In this document: positions 50,277-60,088 of the stretch, piece after piece
How positions within the stretch are numbered: the first letter of the stretch is position 1
Layout of the letters: each line of letters starts with the position of its first letter
Assembly: GCF_900142725.1 (NCBI RefSeq)
Contig: NZ_FRBW01000001.1
Coordinates: 186,001 to 250,000 of the forward strand
Direction of reading: 5' to 3'
Length of the DNA stretch: 64,000 nt
Source of the DNA: Roseibium suaedae
Lineage (GTDB): Bacteria; Pseudomonadota; Alphaproteobacteria; Rhizobiales; Stappiaceae
The notes under the pieces: generated by a model
What the model saw: only the letters and a program-made list of their open reading frames with translations
Databases searched by the model: none
Told to the model about the DNA's origin: nothing
Made by a program: the position numbers and the translations under genes

Positions 50277-50418
50277 CTCCATTGCTACATGAGGCGGTCC
50301 GGGTTATATACAGGCGCCAATGGGATGGCATGTTCTCCGCAAGGGGAGCGCCTTCATGTGTGCCAAACCCCGTCATCCATATGCTGCCTCGCGCAGAGCA
50401 ACCATTCAGGACGTTTTC

Positions 50419-51807
50419 ATGACCGACTACATCGTCAAGAACATTGAACTTGCGGATTGGGGCCGCACCGAAATTGAAATCGCCGAGCACGAGATGCCGG
50501 GCCTGATGGCCTGCCGCGCCGAGTTCGGTGAGAGCAAGCCTCTGAAGGGCGCCCGTATTGCCGGTTCCCTGCACATGACGATCCAGACCGCCGTTCTGAT
50601 CGAGACCCTGGTCGCCCTGGGTGCTGAAGTGCGCTGGGCATCCTGCAACATCTACTCCACCCAGGACCAGGCTGCTGCTGCCATTGCCGCTGCCGGTATT
50701 CCGGTCTTCGCCATCAAGGGTGAAACCCTGGAAGAGTATTGGGATTACGCAGACAAGATCTTCGACTTCCCGGAAGGCGCGAACATGATCCTGGACGATG
50801 GCGGCGATGCGACGCTGTACATCCTCCTCGGCGCACGTGTCGAAGCTGGCGAAACCGGCCTCCTCGACAATCCGGGTTCTGAAGAAGAAGAGATCCTCTT
50901 CGCGCAGATCAAGAAGCGCATGGCTGCCAACCCGGGTTGGTTCACCAAGCAGAAGGCTCTGATCAAGGGCGTTTCCGAAGAAACCACCACCGGCGTTCTG
51001 CGTCTCTATGAAATGCAGAAGAATGGCCAACTGCCGTTCCCGGCGATCAACGTCAACGACAGCGTCACCAAGTCCAAGTTCGACAACCGTTACGGCTGCC
51101 GTGAGTCCCTGGTCGATGGTATCCGCCGCGGCACCGACGTCATGATGTCCGGCAAGGTTGCCGTGGTCTGTGGCTATGGTGATGTGGGCAAGGGCTCCGC
51201 TCAGTCCCTGGCAGGCGCTGGCGCCCGCGTGATCGTGACCGAAATTGACCCGATCTGCGCTCTGCAGGCGTCTATGGACGGCTACGAAGTCAAGACCATC
51301 GAGCAGGCCCTGCCGGAAGGCGACATTTATGTCACCGCGACCGGCAACAAGGACATCATCACCCTTGAGCACATGAAGGGGATGAAGGACATGGCCATCG
51401 TCTGCAACATTGGCCACTTCGACAATGAAATTCAGGTCGCAAGCCTGAAGAACGTTCAGCGCCGCCCGGTCAAGGACCAGGTCGACATGTATGTCTTCCC
51501 GGATGGCAAGCGCATGATCCTTCTGTCTCAGGGCCGTCTGGTGAACCTTGGCAACGCAACCGGCCACCCGAGCTTCGTGATGTCCGCAAGCTTCACCAAC
51601 CAGGTTCTGGCTCAGATCGAGCTCTGGACCAAGGGTGAGCAGTACGGCAATGAAGTCTATGTGCTGCCGAAGCACCTGGACGAAAAGGTGGCCCGTTTGC
51701 ACCTTGAAAAGCTCGGTGTTACCCTGACTGAACTGACGGATTCCCAGGCCCGATATCTGGGGATTAACCAAACCGGTCCGTTCAAGTCCGAGCACTACAA
51801 GTACTGA
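50419..51807 (+). CDS. ahcY: Adenosylhomocysteinase
   Basis: 462 residues from ATG 50419 ([30 protein letters not shown]); the open frame back to 50320 is leader sequence. [49 protein letters not shown], the NAD-binding [16 protein letters not shown] and the C-terminal KSEHYKY are diagnostic. It splits S-adenosylhomocysteine into adenosine and homocysteine and so relieves product inhibition of methyltransferases. A palindromic operator lies upstream and a terminator downstream. Confidence 0.98.
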   Translation: MTDYIVKNIELADWGRTEIEIAEHEMPGLMACRAEFGESKPLKGARIAGSLHMTIQTAVLIETLVALGAEVRWASCNIYSTQDQAAAAIAAAGIPVFAIKGETLEEYWDYADKIFDFPEGANMILDDGGDATLYILLGARVEAGETGLLDNPGSEEEEILFAQIKKRMAANPGWFTKQKALIKGVSEETTTGVLRLYEMQKNGQLPFPAINVNDSVTKSKFDNRYGCRESLVDGIRRGTDVMMSGKVAVVCGYGDVGKGSAQSLAGAGARVIVTEIDPICALQASMDGYEVKTIEQALPEGDIYVTATGNKDIITLEHMKGMKDMAIVCNIGHFDNEIQVASLKNVQRRPVKDQVDMYVFPDGKRMILLSQGRLVNLGNATGHPSFVMSASFTNQVLAQIELWTKGEQYGNEVYVLPKHLDEKVARLHLEKLGVTLTELTDSQARYLGINQTGPFKSEHYKY

Positions 51808-51818
51808 TAAATCTCCGG

Positions 51819-51843
51819 AGGCCCCACAACATGTGGGGCCTTC
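51819..51843 (+). terminator. Terminator of ahcY
   Basis: AGGCCCCAC pairs with GTGGGGCCT, followed by a short T/C-rich run, 12 bases after the ahcY stop codon. Confidence 0.8.
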
Positions 51844-52034
51844 TTCATTTGAGCCACCAGAAAAAGTGTTAACGGAAAACCACAATTTGAGTGATCCCGT
51901 TAACTTTTCGGCAAGAGACTCTTCTTCGCGATTCCCAAAAAGGTTATGGTTTTAACGAATCACGGCGCTGAGGCACATGCACGTGATTGGAACCGGGCAC
52001 CCGGGGATCTGGCGGCGTTAAGGGGATCATCAAC

Positions 52035-54548
52035 ATGCCGGTTGTCGGCTCAGACGGCGCGCGCGAAGGCGCGGCGTGGCGAGGAAGGATTCGGACTTCG
52101 GTCAAGTTTTTGACCGTGAGTGCCGTTGCCTTGCTGACCACGCGCTATCCCGCCGATGCAGCCAGCCTGACCGGTTTCCCCGAAGCTTCGATCGACGCTG
52201 GCAGCATGATGTGGCTCGGCGTTCTGGGCGGCGTCTGCGCCTTTGCCGTCACTGCTGCCGCAGCTTTCATTCATCTGCAGAGACATTCTTCCCGCAAGGC
52301 CGCCAGCCTGACGCGTGAGAACCAGGACCTGAAGCTCGGGATCGACCGGCTTGAGGCGATGCTCAATACGGACGAGCAGCGCGTCATCGTCTGGAGCGGG
52401 TCCGGCTCACATCCCAAGATCTGGGGTGTCTTGCCTGAGGCATCCGGCGTGCCGCGGGCCGCTGGTCAATTGCTGGCTTTCGGATCCTGGCTGACCGCCA
52501 AATGCGCCGCCGATCTGGAACTGCAGCTCGACCGTCTCTTCCAGACGGGCGAATCTTTCTGCACGTCCTTCAAGACGAACTCCGGCACCTATGTTGAAGC
52601 CTCCGGCAGAACCACCGGGGGCGCTGTCGTTCTGCGCCTGCGCGATCTGACAGGTGAGCGGCAGATGCAGGCCGAGCTTGCCGCGCGTAACGCCCGCATT
52701 TCCGGCGAACTCCACATGCTGCATGCGCTTCTGGATGCCATGCCGGCACCGGCCTGGCAGCGGGATGCGGAAGGGGCCATGCTCTGGGCCAATCAGGCCT
52801 ATGCGGACGCTGTTGAAGTGGTCGATGCAGCTGCGGCTGTTCGCGATGATGCTGCCTTCCTGGATGCTGCGGCCCGCAAGGCCATGACGCTGACCCGGAA
52901 CGAGGATGGCTGCTTCAACGCCCGCATGCCGATTGTGGCTGGTGGCGAGCGCCGCATCTTCGAAGTCACCGACGTGTCGGCCAATGTCGGAAGTGCCGGC
53001 ATTGCCATCGACATCAGTGAACTGGAGCAGGTGCGCAAGGAGCTCGGCCGGGCGGAAGAGTTCCATGGCCGGACGCTTGATCAGCTTGCAACCGCTGTTG
53101 CGATCTTCAGCGCAGAGCGCAAGCTGCAATTCTATAATGCCGCGTTCCGTCAGCTCTGGGATCTGGATGCAGGGTTCCTGGATGGGCATCCGGATGACGG
53201 CGCCGTGCTCGACGCCCTGCGCGCTGCCCGCAAGATCCCGGAACAGGCCGATTATCGCGGCTGGCGTAACAAGATGCTCGAGAGCTATCAGTCTCTCGAG
53301 GCGCGCGAAAGCTGGTGGCATCTGCCCGATGGCCGGACGCTGCGCGTCATCGCCAACCCGCATCCGCAGGGCGGCGTGACCTATATCTACGAGAACGTCA
53401 CCGAACAGCTGGATCTGGAAAGCCGTTACAATGCGCTTGCGCGGGTTCAGGGCGAGACGCTCGACAATCTGTCGGAAGCGGTCGCCGTGTTCGGCTCCGA
53501 TGGCCGTCTGCGCCTCTGGAACCCGGCGTTTGGCCGGATCTGGAGCCTGCCGGAAGACCAGCTATCCGAACTGCCGCATGTGAAGGAAGTGGTTCGGGCT
53601 TGTGCCAAACGCGAAGACGAGCGCGATGCCTGGGACCGTCTGGCCATGAGCGTGACTGGCCTCATGGACAATCGCACTCAGGTGGTCAGCCGGATGGAGC
53701 GCCACAACGGCACCGTTCTCGATTACGCAACCGTTCCGTTGCCCGATGGCGGCACGCTGGTGACCTTCGTCGATGTGACCGACAGCGTGAATGTGGAACG
53801 GGCGCTGGTCGAAAAGAACGAGGCTCTGGAACAGGCGGATCAGCTCAAGAACGCCTTCATCCAGCATGTCTCCTATGAGTTGCGCTCTCCGCTGACCAAC
53901 ATCATCGGCTTTGCCCAGCTGCTGTCCGATCCGAAATTCGGTGACCTGTCCGAAAAGCAGGGCGAATACGCAGACTACATCCTGTCCTCGTCCTCTGCGC
54001 TGCTTGCCATCATCAATGACATTCTGGATCTCGCAACGCTGGATGCGGGTATCATGGAACTGGACCTTGGTGAGGTCGATGTGGCGGCCACCGTCTCCGC
54101 CGCTGTCGAAGGGCTGAAGGACCGGTTGAACGAAACCCGGATCACCCTGCGCACCCAGGTGCCGAATGACATCGGGACGATGTTTGCCGACGAAAAGCGT
54201 CTGCGCCAGGTTCTGTTCAATCTGATTTCCAACGCAGTGCGCTATTCCCAGGACGACAGCGTTGTCGACTTGAGCTGCAAGCGTCAGAATGGCGATATCG
54301 TCTTTGTCGTTCAGGATCATGGCTGCGGCATTCCGGCAGATATCCTGACCCAGGTGTTCAACCGCTTTGTTGGCCGTGATGCCGGTTCCCGCCGCCAGGG
54401 CGCAGGGCTTGGCCTTGCCATCGTCAAGAGCTTCGTCGAGCTTCATGGCGGTCATGTCGATATCGAATCCGAAGAAGGCCGCGGCACGACCGTGACCTGC
54501 ACCTTCCCGGCCAAGCCGCAGGTCGGCGGCCGCGTTGCCGCAGAATAA
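52035..54548 (+). CDS. divL: DivL-type PAS histidine-kinase-like protein with Tyr in place of the phospho-His
   Basis: 837 residues from ATG 52035 behind AGGGGATC; a TTG at 51987 is less likely. One or two N-terminal hydrophobic segments are followed by several PAS-like repeats (about 120-590), a coiled linker and a kinase core. The H-box reads HVSYELRSPLTNI, with Tyr614 where kinases have His. The ATP domain is normal (NLISNAVRYSQDD, DHGCGIP, GAGLGLAIV). This swap defines DivL, the cell-cycle protein that with DivK tunes CckA and thus CtrA in Caulobacter. It heads the run to tsaE-amgK, six bases downstream. Confidence 0.93.
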   Translation: MPVVGSDGAREGAAWRGRIRTSVKFLTVSAVALLTTRYPADAASLTGFPEASIDAGSMMWLGVLGGVCAFAVTAAAAFIHLQRHSSRKAASLTRENQDLKLGIDRLEAMLNTDEQRVIVWSGSGSHPKIWGVLPEASGVPRAAGQLLAFGSWLTAKCAADLELQLDRLFQTGESFCTSFKTNSGTYVEASGRTTGGAVVLRLRDLTGERQMQAELAARNARISGELHMLHALLDAMPAPAWQRDAEGAMLWANQAYADAVEVVDAAAAVRDDAAFLDAAARKAMTLTRNEDGCFNARMPIVAGGERRIFEVTDVSANVGSAGIAIDISELEQVRKELGRAEEFHGRTLDQLATAVAIFSAERKLQFYNAAFRQLWDLDAGFLDGHPDDGAVLDALRAARKIPEQADYRGWRNKMLESYQSLEARESWWHLPDGRTLRVIANPHPQGGVTYIYENVTEQLDLESRYNALARVQGETLDNLSEAVAVFGSDGRLRLWNPAFGRIWSLPEDQLSELPHVKEVVRACAKREDERDAWDRLAMSVTGLMDNRTQVVSRMERHNGTVLDYATVPLPDGGTLVTFVDVTDSVNVERALVEKNEALEQADQLKNAFIQHVSYELRSPLTNIIGFAQLLSDPKFGDLSEKQGEYADYILSSSSALLAIINDILDLATLDAGIMELDLGEVDVAATVSAAVEGLKDRLNETRITLRTQVPNDIGTMFADEKRLRQVLFNLISNAVRYSQDDSVVDLSCKRQNGDIVFVVQDHGCGIPADILTQVFNRFVGRDAGSRRQGAGLGLAIVKSFVELHGGHVDIESEEGRGTTVTCTFPAKPQVGGRVAAE

Positions 54549-54553
54549 CCGTC

Positions 54554-56101
54554 ATGGCGCAGGACGCCCCGTCTTCCCCGTTCAAGACCGTCGAGATTGC
54601 CGATGAAGACGCCATGGTGCGTCTGGCCGAAGACATCGCGGCGATCCTGAAGCCGGGCGATGTCATCGCGCTCTCCGGCGACCTGGGGGCGGGTAAGTCG
54701 ACGTTCTCGCGGGCCTTGCTGCGCAGCTTTGCAGGGGATCCGGAGCTTGAGGTGCCAAGCCCGACCTTCACCCTGGTCCAGACCTATGACCTCGGTCGCC
54801 TGACGATCTCCCATTTCGACCTCTACCGGCTGGAAGAGCCGGAAGAGCTGGAGGAACTGGGGCTGGATGAACTGGCTGAAACCGGCGCAGCTCTGATCGA
54901 ATGGCCGGAGCGGGCCTGGGACGGCCTGCCACGGGATCATCTCGTCATGCGCATCAGCCATGGTGGCGAAGGCGACCAGCGGACGGTTGAGTTCTTGCTG
55001 TCGCCAGAGGCAGCCTTGCGCTGGCAGACGAGGCTGCTGCGGACTTTCCGCATTCGCGGCCTGATGACCGACGCTGGCCTTCTGGCTTCACGGGCTTTTC
55101 TCAGCGGGGATGCGTCCTACCGGGTTTATGAAAAGCTGACTGGCCCGGCGGTGGATGCGATCCTGATGAATGCGCCGGAAGCCTATCAACTGGCAGCGCC
55201 AGGCGAAGCGAAAAGCTATGGCGAGACCGTTCACCGGGCCCGTACGGTTGATGCCTTCATTGCCATGACCGAAGCCTTGCGGCAGCGCGGATTGTCTGCC
55301 CCGGAGATCCTTGCCAGTGACCGGCAGGCGGGCCTGCTCATCCTGGAGAATCTTGGTCAGGATGGTGTTCTGACAGCGGGTCGCCAACCGATCCCGGAAC
55401 GCTACGGCCTTGCAGTAGACCTACTGGCGGAGCTGCATGCCGCGGATGATTTTCCGCGCGAGCTGCCGATCGCCTCTGGCGGGTCCTATCTGATCCCGCA
55501 TTACAGCGAAGAGGCGCTTCTGACCGAGGCGGACCTCTTCCTTGACTGGTACATGCCTTACGTCGCCGGAGCCGATCGCTTTCCTGCTGACGTCAGTCCG
55601 GCAGAACGCGAAGACTACCGCACTCTCTGGCGCAACGCCTTCGCGGCGATCGCAGACGCGCAGACTGGCTGGGTCTTCCGCGACTATCATTCCCCGAACA
55701 TCCTCTGGCAACCGGATCGGGAAGGGACCGCGAAGATTGGCCTGATCGACTATCAGGACTGTCTCATCGGGCCCGTTGCCTATGACCTTGCGTCTTTGCT
55801 GATGGATGCAAGAGCGGATGTGCGGGCAGAGTTGGAGGAGAGTTTATTAGCTGGCTATATTTCTTCCCGCAAGCAGCGCGATCCCGCTTTTGACGAAGGG
55901 CTTTTCCGGGCCGCCTATGCGGTGATGGGCGCGCAGAGGATTGCCAAGATCCTCGGAATTTTCGTCCGGCTGGACAAGCAGGAACACAAGCCCGCCTACA
56001 TGCAGCATATGCCACGCATGACCCGTTATCTCGACAGGGTGCTGGCCCATCCGGTCCTTGCCGATTTGCACAGGTGGTTCCGCAGCAGCCTTGGCGGTTG
56101 A
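54554..56101 (+). CDS. Fusion of TsaE (t6A tRNA ATPase) and AmgK-type sugar kinase
   Basis: 515 residues in two parts. Residues 1-155 are TsaE: Walker A SGDLGAGKSTFSR (K48), SPTFTLVQTY and HFDLYRLEEPEELEELGLDE. From about 165 comes an aminoglycoside-phosphotransferase fold with the catalytic Asp and Asn in DYHSPNILW near 377 and the metal site LIDYQDCLIGP near 397. The second part matches AmgK, the MurNAc/GlcNAc anomeric kinase. Its position directly before murU supports that assignment. TsaE serves N6-threonylcarbamoyl-adenosine formation on tRNA. The join may be functional or accidental; both motifs look intact. Confidence 0.92.
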   Translation: MAQDAPSSPFKTVEIADEDAMVRLAEDIAAILKPGDVIALSGDLGAGKSTFSRALLRSFAGDPELEVPSPTFTLVQTYDLGRLTISHFDLYRLEEPEELEELGLDELAETGAALIEWPERAWDGLPRDHLVMRISHGGEGDQRTVEFLLSPEAALRWQTRLLRTFRIRGLMTDAGLLASRAFLSGDASYRVYEKLTGPAVDAILMNAPEAYQLAAPGEAKSYGETVHRARTVDAFIAMTEALRQRGLSAPEILASDRQAGLLILENLGQDGVLTAGRQPIPERYGLAVDLLAELHAADDFPRELPIASGGSYLIPHYSEEALLTEADLFLDWYMPYVAGADRFPADVSPAEREDYRTLWRNAFAAIADAQTGWVFRDYHSPNILWQPDREGTAKIGLIDYQDCLIGPVAYDLASLLMDARADVRAELEESLLAGYISSRKQRDPAFDEGLFRAAYAVMGAQRIAKILGIFVRLDKQEHKPAYMQHMPRMTRYLDRVLAHPVLADLHRWFRSSLGG

Positions 56102-56197
56102 GCGGTTCCGGCGTACCATCGTCATCTTGCTGTTGCCTGCTGACCTTCCTATCTCCGATGGGCATTTAAGCGAACCGGAGAGATCCACGGACCCCAA

Positions 56198-56932
56198 ATG
56201 AAGAGCGATATTTTCAGACCTCATACTGCGATGATTCTGGCTGCAGGCCACGGCAAGCGCATGCGGCCGATCACGGCAACAACTCCCAAGCCCCTGATCG
56301 AAGTGAATGGCAAGGCCTTGATGGACCATGGCATGGATCGCTTGGCCGACGCAGGGGTGAAGCGCTGTGTGGTCAACGTTCACTATCTGGCAGATCTCGT
56401 CGAGGTTCATGCGTTGAAGCGCAAGGACATGGAAGTCCTGATCTCGGACGAACGCGCAGAACTGCTGGAAACCGGCGGCGGTATCGTCAAGGCTCTGCCG
56501 ATGCTGGGCGAGGATCCGTTCTTCCAGATCAACGCCGATACGGCCTATTGGATTGAAGGCGTGCAGCCAAACCTCGAGCTGATGATCGAGACCTTCGATG
56601 CCGGCAAGATGGATGCGCTGCTGCTGGTTGCCGAGACGGTCCATTCGGTTGGCTATTCCGGCAAGGGTGATTTCGTGATGGCACAGGATGGGGCTCTGTC
56701 CCGCCGCCCGGAAAAGAGCGTCACGCCCTTCGCTTATGCGGGCGCTGCCATCCTGCATCCGCGTCTGTTTGAAGGTGCGCCGAAGGGATCCTTTTCCATG
56801 AACCAGCTGTTCGACAAGGCAATCGAGGCTGGCCGGCTCTACGGTGTCCAGATGGACGGGATCTGGCTGCATATCGGGACGCCGGACGCCATCGCTGCGG
56901 CGGAATACGCAATCCGCGAGAGCGCGGCGTAA
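56198..56932 (+). CDS. murU: N-acetylmuramate alpha-1-phosphate uridylyltransferase
   Basis: 244 residues of the sugar-phosphate nucleotidyltransferase family. The signature LAAGHGKRMRPITATTPKPLIEVNGK is at residues 14-39; QINADTAYW and a closing GIWLHIGTPDAIAAAE follow. With AmgK, coded just upstream, it makes UDP-MurNAc from recycled MurNAc and bypasses de novo synthesis and fosfomycin's target. The pairing makes murU the best name, though a general GalU/HddC-like role cannot be excluded from sequence alone. addB starts three bases after its stop. Confidence 0.9.
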   Translation: MKSDIFRPHTAMILAAGHGKRMRPITATTPKPLIEVNGKALMDHGMDRLADAGVKRCVVNVHYLADLVEVHALKRKDMEVLISDERAELLETGGGIVKALPMLGEDPFFQINADTAYWIEGVQPNLELMIETFDAGKMDALLLVAETVHSVGYSGKGDFVMAQDGALSRRPEKSVTPFAYAGAAILHPRLFEGAPKGSFSMNQLFDKAIEAGRLYGVQMDGIWLHIGTPDAIAAAEYAIRESAA

Positions 56933-56935
56933 GGG

Positions 56936-59900
56936 ATGGCGGACAGGAGAGCAGCGCCAAGGGTCACCACCATTCCGCCATCGGTTCCCTTTCTGAGAAC
57001 CCTGGCGCAAAAGCTGGTGGACGGATCGCTGCTTCCGGGTTTCCGCCCTCTCGATGATCCGCTGCTGCTATCGACCGTTACGCTCTATCTGCCGACACGC
57101 CGCGCGGCCCGTTTGCTGCCGGAAATCTTTCAGGAGCTTTTCGGCGGCCGTCCTGTGCTTCTGCCGAAGATCCTGCCCATTGGCGATGTGGACGAGGAAG
57201 ACCAGATGCTGCGGGCGGAGCGGGATGCAGATCCCCTGCCGCCAGCCATGCCGCCGCTGGAGCGTCAGCTCGCCATGACCCGGCTGGTGCTCGCCTGGAA
57301 GGGCGCGCTCCGCCGCGAAGTCCTGAACCTGAAACTGGATGAGCCGCTTGGCGTTCCGGCCTCTGCTGCCGATGCCGCCTGGCTTGCCAGTGATCTTCTC
57401 TCCCTCATGGATGAGGTGGCGACGGAAGAGGCTGATTGGACCGATCTTGCCGGCCTGGTGCCGGAAGATCACGCCCGCTACTGGCAGATCACGCTCGATT
57501 TTCTGAAGATCGTGCAGGAAGCCTGGCCCGCCCATCTGGCGCAGCAGAACCGCATGGACCCGAAGGTGCGCCGGTCTCTCCTGATCCGCCGTGAGGCTGA
57601 GCGGCTCGCCGTTGATCCGCCGAAAGGCCCGGTGATCGTGGCGGGGGCAACCGGTTCCGTGCCCGCAACAGCTGCCTTGCTAAAGGCTGTAGCGGGTCTT
57701 GAAAATGGTGCCATCGTGCTGCCCGGCCTTGACCTCCATCTTGATGATGAGTCCTGGAAAAGCCTCGGTGGCAGGCCTGCAAGACAGGGTCAGATTGCGG
57801 CGCCTGCCGGTGGAGACTCTGTGCCAGGCCATCCGCAATATGGCTTGAAGCAGCTTCTGGGCGAACTCGGGCTTCCCCGCGGTGACGTCGAGCTGCTGGC
57901 GCCCGTTGAGAGCGAGGCCCTTCGCGACCGTGAAATCCTGGTGTCTGAGGCGCTACGCCCTGCCGATACCTCTGAGGGCTGGACCGGGTTCTTGGCGGCC
58001 TTTCCGCAAGAGCGGCGGTCTCGTGCTCTTGCGGAGGTCGGCATGATCACCGCCGCAAACGAGGCAGAGGAAGCCTTGTCCGTTGCAATCGCTTTGCGGG
58101 AGGCCCTGGAACGGGGCGAGACTGCTGCGCTGGTGTCCCCGGACAGGCTTTTGGCCCGCCGGGTGGCCAATGAACTTGCCCGCTGGCAGATCCAGGTGGA
58201 TGACAGTGCCGGCCGTCCGCTGGACCAGACACCGCCAGCGATTCTGGCAAGTCTGGCAGCGCAGCTTGCGCTTGATGGCTGCGATCCGATTGATCTTCTG
58301 TCCCTGCTGAAACACCCGCTTGCACGACTTGGTTTGCCGGTTAAGGATATCCGTTCCGCAGCCCGTGCGCTTGAGCGCGGGGTGCTGCGTGGTCCGCGTG
58401 CCCGGGCAGGAACGGCAGGTCTGCGTGAGGCCGTTCTGGCGAGCCGGGAGGCGGCTGAAAAGGGCCGGACGCCGCCCCGCTGGAAAAAGATCCATGATGG
58501 TGACTGGGAGGCGATTCTGGATCTCGTCGACCGGCTCGCCGAAGCGCTTGCGCCTCTGGAACGGCTTGCTGGCAGCTATGAACCGGTTGCCGTCACGGAT
58601 CTGGCCAAGGCCCATGCGGATGTGATGCATCTGCTGTCGCGCGACGAAGCCGGATCGGATGCAGAGCTTTATTCCGGCGAAACCGGGGATGCGCTGGCCC
58701 AGATGTTGGCCGGATTGATTGATGCCGAAAGCAGCGGCCTGATGGTTGCCCCGCATGATTGGCCCTCGGTGTTTGCTGCGCTGATGGGCGGCATCTCCGT
58801 GCGCCGCAGGCTGCCTGGGGATCCTCGGATCCAGATTCTCGGTCCGATGGAGGCCCGCCTCCAATCGCCGGATCTTGTGATTCTGAGTGGCCTGAACGAA
58901 GGCATCTGGCCGCAGCGGACGCGCAACGATCCATGGCTCAACCGTCCCATGAAACGGGATCTTGGGCTGGACCCGCCCGAACGGCGCATCGGCGCTGCTG
59001 CTCATGATTTTGCCCAAGGGCTTGGTGCCCGCCGGGTGCTCATGTCGCGTGCCGCGCGGGCCGATGGTGCGCCGACCGTGGCTTCCCGCTGGCTGCAGCG
59101 CCTGATCACGCTGGCAGGCCCGGACGTTCAGGCCGAAATGGAAGGACGGGGCAGGGTCTATACCAGGTTCTCTGCCATGCTCGACAGGCCGGAAGGGCCT
59201 GTGCGCCCTGCGGCCCGGCCGGAGCCCTTTCCGCCTCTGGCGGCACGCCCCAAATCCCTGTCCGTCACCGAAATCGAGCGGCTGGTGCGTGACCCCTACG
59301 CGATCTTTGCAAAACACGTGCTCGACCTGGAGCCAGTCGACCCGATTGGCGGCGAGCCGGGGGCTGCGGACAAGGGCACGATCATCCATGATGCACTGGC
59401 CGAGTTCCTGGAAGCCTGGGACGGTCCTTTTGACGAGCGGGCGGTTCAGCGGCTGATCGAGGTGGGCTCCGGCTATTTCGCGCCACTCGACGCTTTTCCA
59501 GCAATCCGGGCGTTGTGGTGGCCCCGCTTCCAGCGCATCGCCAGAGGCTTTATCGCCTTTGAAGCAGAGCGCGCGCCGGAGATTGAGCGCCGGTTCCTGG
59601 AGATTTCCGGGGGCGCGGAGCTGAAGCTTCCCGGCGTTGAGTTTCGTCTTCGGGGCAGGGCCGACCGGTTTGACCTCTTGAAGGACGGCTCTCTGGTGGT
59701 GATCGACTATAAGACCGGGCAGGCGCCTTCCCTCAAGCAGGTGGAAAGTCTGCTTGCGCCTCAGCTTCCGCTGGAGGCAGCCATGATCAAGCGCTTCGGC
59801 TTCAAGGATGTTCCGGCAACCGCGCCAGTTTCCTCCCTGCTCTATGTGCAGCTGAAGGGTGGGGCAACACCCGTCATTCCTTTCCCGCGCAATCCAAAGG

Positions 59901-60088
59901 ACACGGATCTCGGAGATCTGGCGGAAGACGCCTGGAAGCGGCTGGAAAAGCTGGTGGCTCACTATGCCAAGCTGGAGAATGGATATCTCTCCCGCTCGCG
60001 GGTGATGATGGAGGGGCGGACCGATGGCCCCTATGACCATCTGGCGCGCGTGCAGGAATGGTCCGCAGGCGGGGAGGACGGCGAATGA
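56936..60088 (+). CDS. addB: Double-strand break repair protein AddB (alphaproteobacterial type)
   Basis: 1050 residues. The N-terminus (YLPTRRAARLLPEIFQELFGGRPVLLPKILPIGDVDEED) and the C-terminal nuclease-like domain with GRADRFDLLKDGSLVVIDYKTGQAPS are typical of alphaproteobacterial AddB. I find only one or two cysteines in the whole protein, so the iron-sulfur cluster of Bacillus AddB is absent, and no Walker A is seen. AddB works with AddA to process DNA ends for RecA loading. It starts three bases after murU and overlaps addA by four bases. Confidence 0.94.
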   Translation: MADRRAAPRVTTIPPSVPFLRTLAQKLVDGSLLPGFRPLDDPLLLSTVTLYLPTRRAARLLPEIFQELFGGRPVLLPKILPIGDVDEEDQMLRAERDADPLPPAMPPLERQLAMTRLVLAWKGALRREVLNLKLDEPLGVPASAADAAWLASDLLSLMDEVATEEADWTDLAGLVPEDHARYWQITLDFLKIVQEAWPAHLAQQNRMDPKVRRSLLIRREAERLAVDPPKGPVIVAGATGSVPATAALLKAVAGLENGAIVLPGLDLHLDDESWKSLGGRPARQGQIAAPAGGDSVPGHPQYGLKQLLGELGLPRGDVELLAPVESEALRDREILVSEALRPADTSEGWTGFLAAFPQERRSRALAEVGMITAANEAEEALSVAIALREALERGETAALVSPDRLLARRVANELARWQIQVDDSAGRPLDQTPPAILASLAAQLALDGCDPIDLLSLLKHPLARLGLPVKDIRSAARALERGVLRGPRARAGTAGLREAVLASREAAEKGRTPPRWKKIHDGDWEAILDLVDRLAEALAPLERLAGSYEPVAVTDLAKAHADVMHLLSRDEAGSDAELYSGETGDALAQMLAGLIDAESSGLMVAPHDWPSVFAALMGGISVRRRLPGDPRIQILGPMEARLQSPDLVILSGLNEGIWPQRTRNDPWLNRPMKRDLGLDPPERRIGAAAHDFAQGLGARRVLMSRAARADGAPTVASRWLQRLITLAGPDVQAEMEGRGRVYTRFSAMLDRPEGPVRPAARPEPFPPLAARPKSLSVTEIERLVRDPYAIFAKHVLDLEPVDPIGGEPGAADKGTIIHDALAEFLEAWDGPFDERAVQRLIEVGSGYFAPLDAFPAIRALWWPRFQRIARGFIAFEAERAPEIERRFLEISGGAELKLPGVEFRLRGRADRFDLLKDGSLVVIDYKTGQAPSLKQVESLLAPQLPLEAAMIKRFGFKDVPATAPVSSLLYVQLKGGATPVIPFPRNPKDTDLGDLAEDAWKRLEKLVAHYAKLENGYLSRSRVMMEGRTDGPYDHLARVQEWSAGGEDGE

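Noticed and set aside
50245-50418. SAH or SAM riboswitch before ahcY
   Set aside because: I could not draw the pseudoknot or conserved core of known SAM/SAH aptamers; the palindrome is a better explanation for control.
49921-51885. A 654-residue minus-strand frame over ahcY
   Set aside because: Shadow of ahcY codon bias; no motifs, no ribosome site.
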